DNA of 33,764 nucleotides, taken from the NCBI GenBank assembly GCA_947628145.1, contig CANQYU010000007.1, forward strand, positions 1-33,764, given 5' to 3'. The notes under the pieces are model-generated. The model searched no databases, was not told the DNA's origin, and was given only the letters and a program-made list of their open reading frames with translations. Made by a program: the position numbers and the translations under genes. Positions 31,107 to 33,764 of the stretch are shown in pieces. The DNA is from an uncultured Bacilli bacterium (GTDB taxonomy: Bacteria; Bacillota_I; Bacilli_A; RF39; UBA660). Numbering within the stretch: position 1 is the first letter of the stretch; each line of letters begins with the position of its first letter.

Positions 31107-32740
31107 TTTCTTTTAAATTTTCCTTTAATTCTCTTAATTAAATCATTTCCCAGTATATCATTAGTAAGTCCCATTTTAAAGGCTACTAAGAAATAAACAA
31201 TGGCTCCCACCATCGAAACTAAACCGATATACCCAACTACAAGTAATCTATTAGTATAATCAATTTTAATAACTAATTTTATTAATATAACAACAACGAG
31301 CATTGTAATAAGAGGAACGGCAATCTTTTTTAAAGTTTTAATAATTTCTTTATATTTAAAATGATATTCTTTGTTTAAATAATGCATAGCTAATATAACT
31401 GTTACACTATAACCTATTATTGAAGCAAAAGTAGCTCCTAAATAAGCTGGTATTCCTAATAAATTAAATAATAACATCATAGGTATATCTAATATTGTAT
31501 TTACTAAAATACCTGAAATAGAAGCTTTATAAACCATTTTAAACTTATTCATACTTTGTAAAGTATAATTAGAAATCGTAAATAAATTAGAAAATAAAGG
31601 AGCAAATATACCAAAAGCTAATATATTAGTACCTATTTGAATAAAATCTAAACCATAAAATACTGTCCATATTTCTTTACTAAGTAAAGCTATTCCAAAA
31701 CACATTGGTAAACAACCAAATAAAATTAATTCCATAGCTTTAATAAATTTTCGATTTACATCATCATATTTTTTTAAAGTAAAAGCTTCGACCATATTAG
31801 GAATTAAACTCGCCGATAAACCTAACCCTACTGAGGTAATTATAACACTTATTTTAGCCGCCCATGTACTAATTCCACTAGCAATAAATTCTACCTCTAA
31901 AGGTTCAAAACCTAAAAAATCCATCGTTCTTAATATTAAAATCATATCTATATTGTTATATAAAGAAAAGGCTAAACTAATTACAATTGTCGGTATAGCA
32001 TAAGTTATTATTTTTTTGATTATTTCTTTATTAGAAATATCGTCTTTTTTTTCAAATTTTACATCTAAAGCTAAAGCTTGTTTATTTTTTCGTAATTTAT
32101 CTTTCACATATATTAAAGAACATAAACCCCCCACAAAAGCGCCAAATACCGCGATTCCAATTGTATGAGTTAAATCTAAATGTAAAACTTTTAAAGCAAT
32201 AAAACTGCCACCGATAATTACGACAACCCGAGCTAATTGTTCAATAACTTGCGAAAAACTAGATACGGAAATTATATTATGTCCTTGAAAAAAACCTCTA
32301 GAAACACTTAAAAATGGAAAAACTAAAATAGCTAAAGAAACACATCTAATTACAAAAGTAACATCTTGAATAGTATTTCCACCCTTTAAATCTCCTAAAA
32401 TTAACGTTGCAATATCCTTAGCAAATACCACTAAAATTATAAAAGCAATTATCGCAATAAAAGTAAGCATCTTTTTTCCTAACTTAAAAGCTCTAATTTT
32501 AGCTTCTTGCATATTTAAAGTATTAAATTCATTAACTAATTTTCCAATTGCATTAGGAAGCCCCGCGGTGGAAATTTCTAAAAATAAACCATATATATTA
32601 TAAGCATAAGCATATAAAGCCGCCCCTTTTACCCCAACTATGGCATAAAAAGGTATTACATAGAGCATTCCTATTATTTTTACTAAAAATATTGCTACTG
32701 TTGCAATAATTGTTCCCTCAACAAATGAATTCTTCCTCAT
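31091..32740 (-). CDS. MOP-superfamily flippase, YtgP/MurJ or SpoVB type
   Basis: The 549-aa protein has about 14 membrane helices and the N-terminal signature of polysaccharide/lipid II flippases in Firmicutes (IIGMLYVIPFYAIVGVKGAAL, YAYNIYGLFLEISTAGLPNAIGK, FNTLNM). These stretches resemble YtgP (Bacillus MurJ), which flips the peptidoglycan precursor lipid II; the related SpoVB acts in spore cortex synthesis. Which of the two roles applies cannot be decided, but the neighbouring cse60 makes a sporulation link possible. The start follows GAGGTGAAGT. It lies 20 bp downstream of cse60 on the same strand and is probably co-transcribed. Confidence 0.85.
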   Translation of the reverse strand: MRKNSFVEGTIIATVAIFLVKIIGMLYVIPFYAIVGVKGAALYAYAYNIYGLFLEISTAGLPNAIGKLVNEFNTLNMQEAKIRAFKLGKKMLTFIAIIAFIILVVFAKDIATLILGDLKGGNTIQDVTFVIRCVSLAILVFPFLSVSRGFFQGHNIISVSSFSQVIEQLARVVVIIGGSFIALKVLHLDLTHTIGIAVFGAFVGGLCSLIYVKDKLRKNKQALALDVKFEKKDDISNKEIIKKIITYAIPTIVISLAFSLYNNIDMILILRTMDFLGFEPLEVEFIASGISTWAAKISVIITSVGLGLSASLIPNMVEAFTLKKYDDVNRKFIKAMELILFGCLPMCFGIALLSKEIWTVFYGLDFIQIGTNILAFGIFAPLFSNLFTISNYTLQSMNKFKMVYKASISGILVNTILDIPMMLLFNLLGIPAYLGATFASIIGYSVTVILAMHYLNKEYHFKYKEIIKTLKKIAVPLITMLVVVILIKLVIKIDYTNRLLVVGYIGLVSMVGAIVYFLVAFKMGLTNDILGNDLIKRIKGKFKRNKKEV

Positions 32741-32760
32741 ACTTCACCTCAAAAAATTTT

Positions 32761-32931
32761 TTATAAATATATAATCATCGCGGAAAAGCAATAAATTTGT
32801 TCTTCTCCCATCGTCATAATTGCTGTTTCAAACTTAATATCTATAACATCACTTTGTAAATTACTTAAAAATTCATTAACTTTAGCTTCTAAATCTTTTT
32901 CATGGGACTCATCAAATATTTTAACTTTCAT
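32761..32931 (-). CDS. cse60: Cse60-like sporulation protein (missed by ORF track)
   Basis: This 56-aa gene is too short for the supplied track. From ATG 32931 it reads MKVKIFDESHEKDLEAKVNE, continues with DVIDIKFETAIM and ends EEQIYCFSAMIIYL. The sequence matches my recollection of the Cse60 family (MKVK-FDE-HEKDLE, IDIKY-VA, Y-FSALIIY) along its whole length. In Bacillus, cse60 is a SigE-controlled mother-cell gene of unknown function. The ribosome site GGTGA lies seven bases before the ATG. It sits between the PncC-like gene (32-bp gap) and the flippase gene (20-bp gap) on one strand. A GATAGAAT box 16 bases upstream of the ribosome site partly resembles a SigE -10 but lacks a clear -35. 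Confidence 0.85.
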   Translation of the reverse strand: MKVKIFDESHEKDLEAKVNEFLSNLQSDVIDIKFETAIMTMGEEQIYCFSAMIIYL

Positions 32932-32963
32932 TTTTTATCACCATGAAAATTCTATCATAATTT

Positions 32964-33416
32964 TTATTCTTTAATTGTCGAATTAAATAATTTTTTAAAA
33001 GCTTCTATTACTTCTAATTTTTCTTTAGTTCTAACCTCTTCTTTTATTTCGACATAATCATGATAATATTGTCTTAATCTTGTATCATATATACATAAAT
33101 ATACACCTTTTTCATTTCCAGATAATTGCCCACTTATTCCAACCCCTATTATACTTTGAGCAACTTTTGCTATATTATAAGCCATTTCCTCGACAACCTC
33201 TTTACTATAAACTGTATATTTATCAATTGTCTCTTTCTTTACTCCCATATATTCTTTATATTGAGAGGAATATGTAACTGCACTAAATTTTAAAATTGCA
33301 CTTGCCCCCTCTATATCGGTAAGCATACTTGCTAATAATCCTCCTGTACAAGATTCCATTGTTGCAATAGTTATCTTATTTTTAATCAAATATCTCACAA
33401 CATCTTCTAAAACCAT
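32964..33416 (-). CDS. CinA C-terminal domain / PncC-like protein
   Basis: The 150-aa protein matches the stand-alone CinA-C domain, whose members deamidate nicotinamide mononucleotide (PncC). The signature KITIATMESCTGGLLASMLTDIEG (about 13-36) is intact and includes the ESCTGG motif. The TYSSQYKEYMGVKKETIDKY block and the YSKEVVEEMA block are also in place. The second conserved motif, normally TGIAGPGGG, reads GISGQLSGNEKG, so the glycine loop is altered and activity may be changed or lost. Length is normal for the family. The start follows AGGAGAGAG. It probably heads a small operon with cse60 and the flippase. Confidence 0.82.
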   Translation of the reverse strand: MVLEDVVRYLIKNKITIATMESCTGGLLASMLTDIEGASAILKFSAVTYSSQYKEYMGVKKETIDKYTVYSKEVVEEMAYNIAKVAQSIIGVGISGQLSGNEKGVYLCIYDTRLRQYYHDYVEIKEEVRTKEKLEVIEAFKKLFNSTIKE

Positions 33417-33489
33417 AATATCACTCTCTCCTAAATTTTAACATAAATAAAAATTAAAGTACAGAACTCCTTAACATTTATTGTCAAAA

Positions 33490-33517
33490 AAGAAAAAAGT
33501 TAAACTTAATTAACTTT
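33490..33517 (-). terminator. Terminator of the right-edge gene
   Basis: On the minus strand AAAGTTAA, TTAAGT, TTAACTTT is followed by TTTCTTTTTT. The stem starts inside the stop codon of the right-edge ORF. The remaining 33417-33489 holds only the ribosome site and AT-rich leader of the PncC-like gene. Confidence 0.75.
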
Positions 33518-33764
33518 ATCTATAAGGAATATATCCTCCGTAAGAATTATAAGCATATGGTACTCCATAAGGTGGTCTTGGACCAAAACCTGGACCATAC
33601 CCATTATTAGGGGCAACATTATAAATTGGTCGAGGACGAGTAAGACCTACCGCGGCCCCTCCGACTAAAGCTCCAGTTAAAAAAGGAAAAAAGAATTGTC
33701 GCTCCCCACCTTGAACTCCAAATGCTCGATAATAAGGATTATTATACATATTTTGATAATTCAT
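33516..33764 (-). CDS. Gly/Tyr/Pro/Asn-rich small protein, coat-like
   Basis: The 82-aa product is not recognised. It starts with Asn/Tyr-rich sequence (MNYQNMYNNPYYRAFG), has a short hydrophobic stretch (FFFPFLTGALVGGAAVGL, about 25-42) and ends in a Pro/Gly/Tyr-rich tail (GPGFGPRPPYGVPYAYN). Such composition is typical of spore coat/exosporium or other surface-layer small proteins, and sporulation genes lie nearby. The ATG occupies the last three bases of the window, so the ribosome site and any upstream in-frame start cannot be seen. Confidence 0.55.
   Translation of the reverse strand: MNYQNMYNNPYYRAFGVQGGERQFFFPFLTGALVGGAAVGLTRPRPIYNVAPNNGYGPGFGPRPPYGVPYAYNSYGGYIPYR

Overview
The window comes from a very AT-rich, low-GC Gram-positive bacterium. 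It looks like one of the small-genome, probably uncultured Bacilli-type lineages (RF39/Erysipelotrichia/Mollicutes-like). The evidence is cell-wall enzymes and a class B sortase, an AddAB rather than RecBCD recombination nuclease, strong AGGAGG ribosome sites, SigA-type promoters, and ORFs uninterrupted by TGA, so UGA is not decoded as tryptophan here. Sporulation genes are present: a short GPR-type spore protease, a Cse60-like small protein missing from the ORF track, and two coat-like small proteins. This suggests an endospore former or a recent descendant of one.

Layout. 1-527: short repeats and a compact two-RNA locus. A 22-codon hydrophobic peptide with a perfect Shine-Dalgarno lies on the minus strand, facing a terminated ~75-nt RNA on the plus strand, which resembles a type I toxin-antitoxin module. 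528-4326: gpr and a large helical-repeat protein of unknown function. 4496-5750 (+): rpsT and a secreted transglutaminase-like protein. 5763-8258 (-): DUF2207 membrane protein and LemA. 8313-13695 (-): AddA and an AddB-like nuclease that appears to have lost its Walker A. 13824-13899: tRNA-Asn.

14012-24221 (-) is the most distinctive part, a roughly 10-kb Tad-like/type IV-filament operon. In transcription order it holds a membrane-anchored surface protein, a 1232-aa Cys-rich secreted protein, a pseudopilin-like protein fused to a VanX-type M15 peptidase, a CpaB-like SAF protein, a CpaF-like ATPase, TadB- and TadC-like platform proteins, and a two-helix VirB2-like small protein that has its own strong promoter. 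I see no prepilin peptidase, TadE/F with a classical prepilin site, or secretin. The arrangement reads as a monoderm surface filament or secretion machine carrying its own wall-opening enzyme.

24240-33764: a degraded gene fragment, a YfcC/DcuC-like permease, lysS, a divergent pair made of an SPDTG-anchored surface protein and a class B sortase with a large unexplained cytoplasmic domain, trmB, a coiled-coil coat-like protein behind a sporulation-type promoter, a YtgP/MurJ-like flippase, cse60, a CinA-C/PncC-like protein, and a Gly/Tyr/Pro-rich small protein at the right edge.

Across the window, promoters lie unusually close to start codons (predicted leaders of about 10-30 nt), and convergent genes end inside shared terminator hairpins. 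Both point to a compact genome. All functional names rest on motif reading by eye; no database search was possible.
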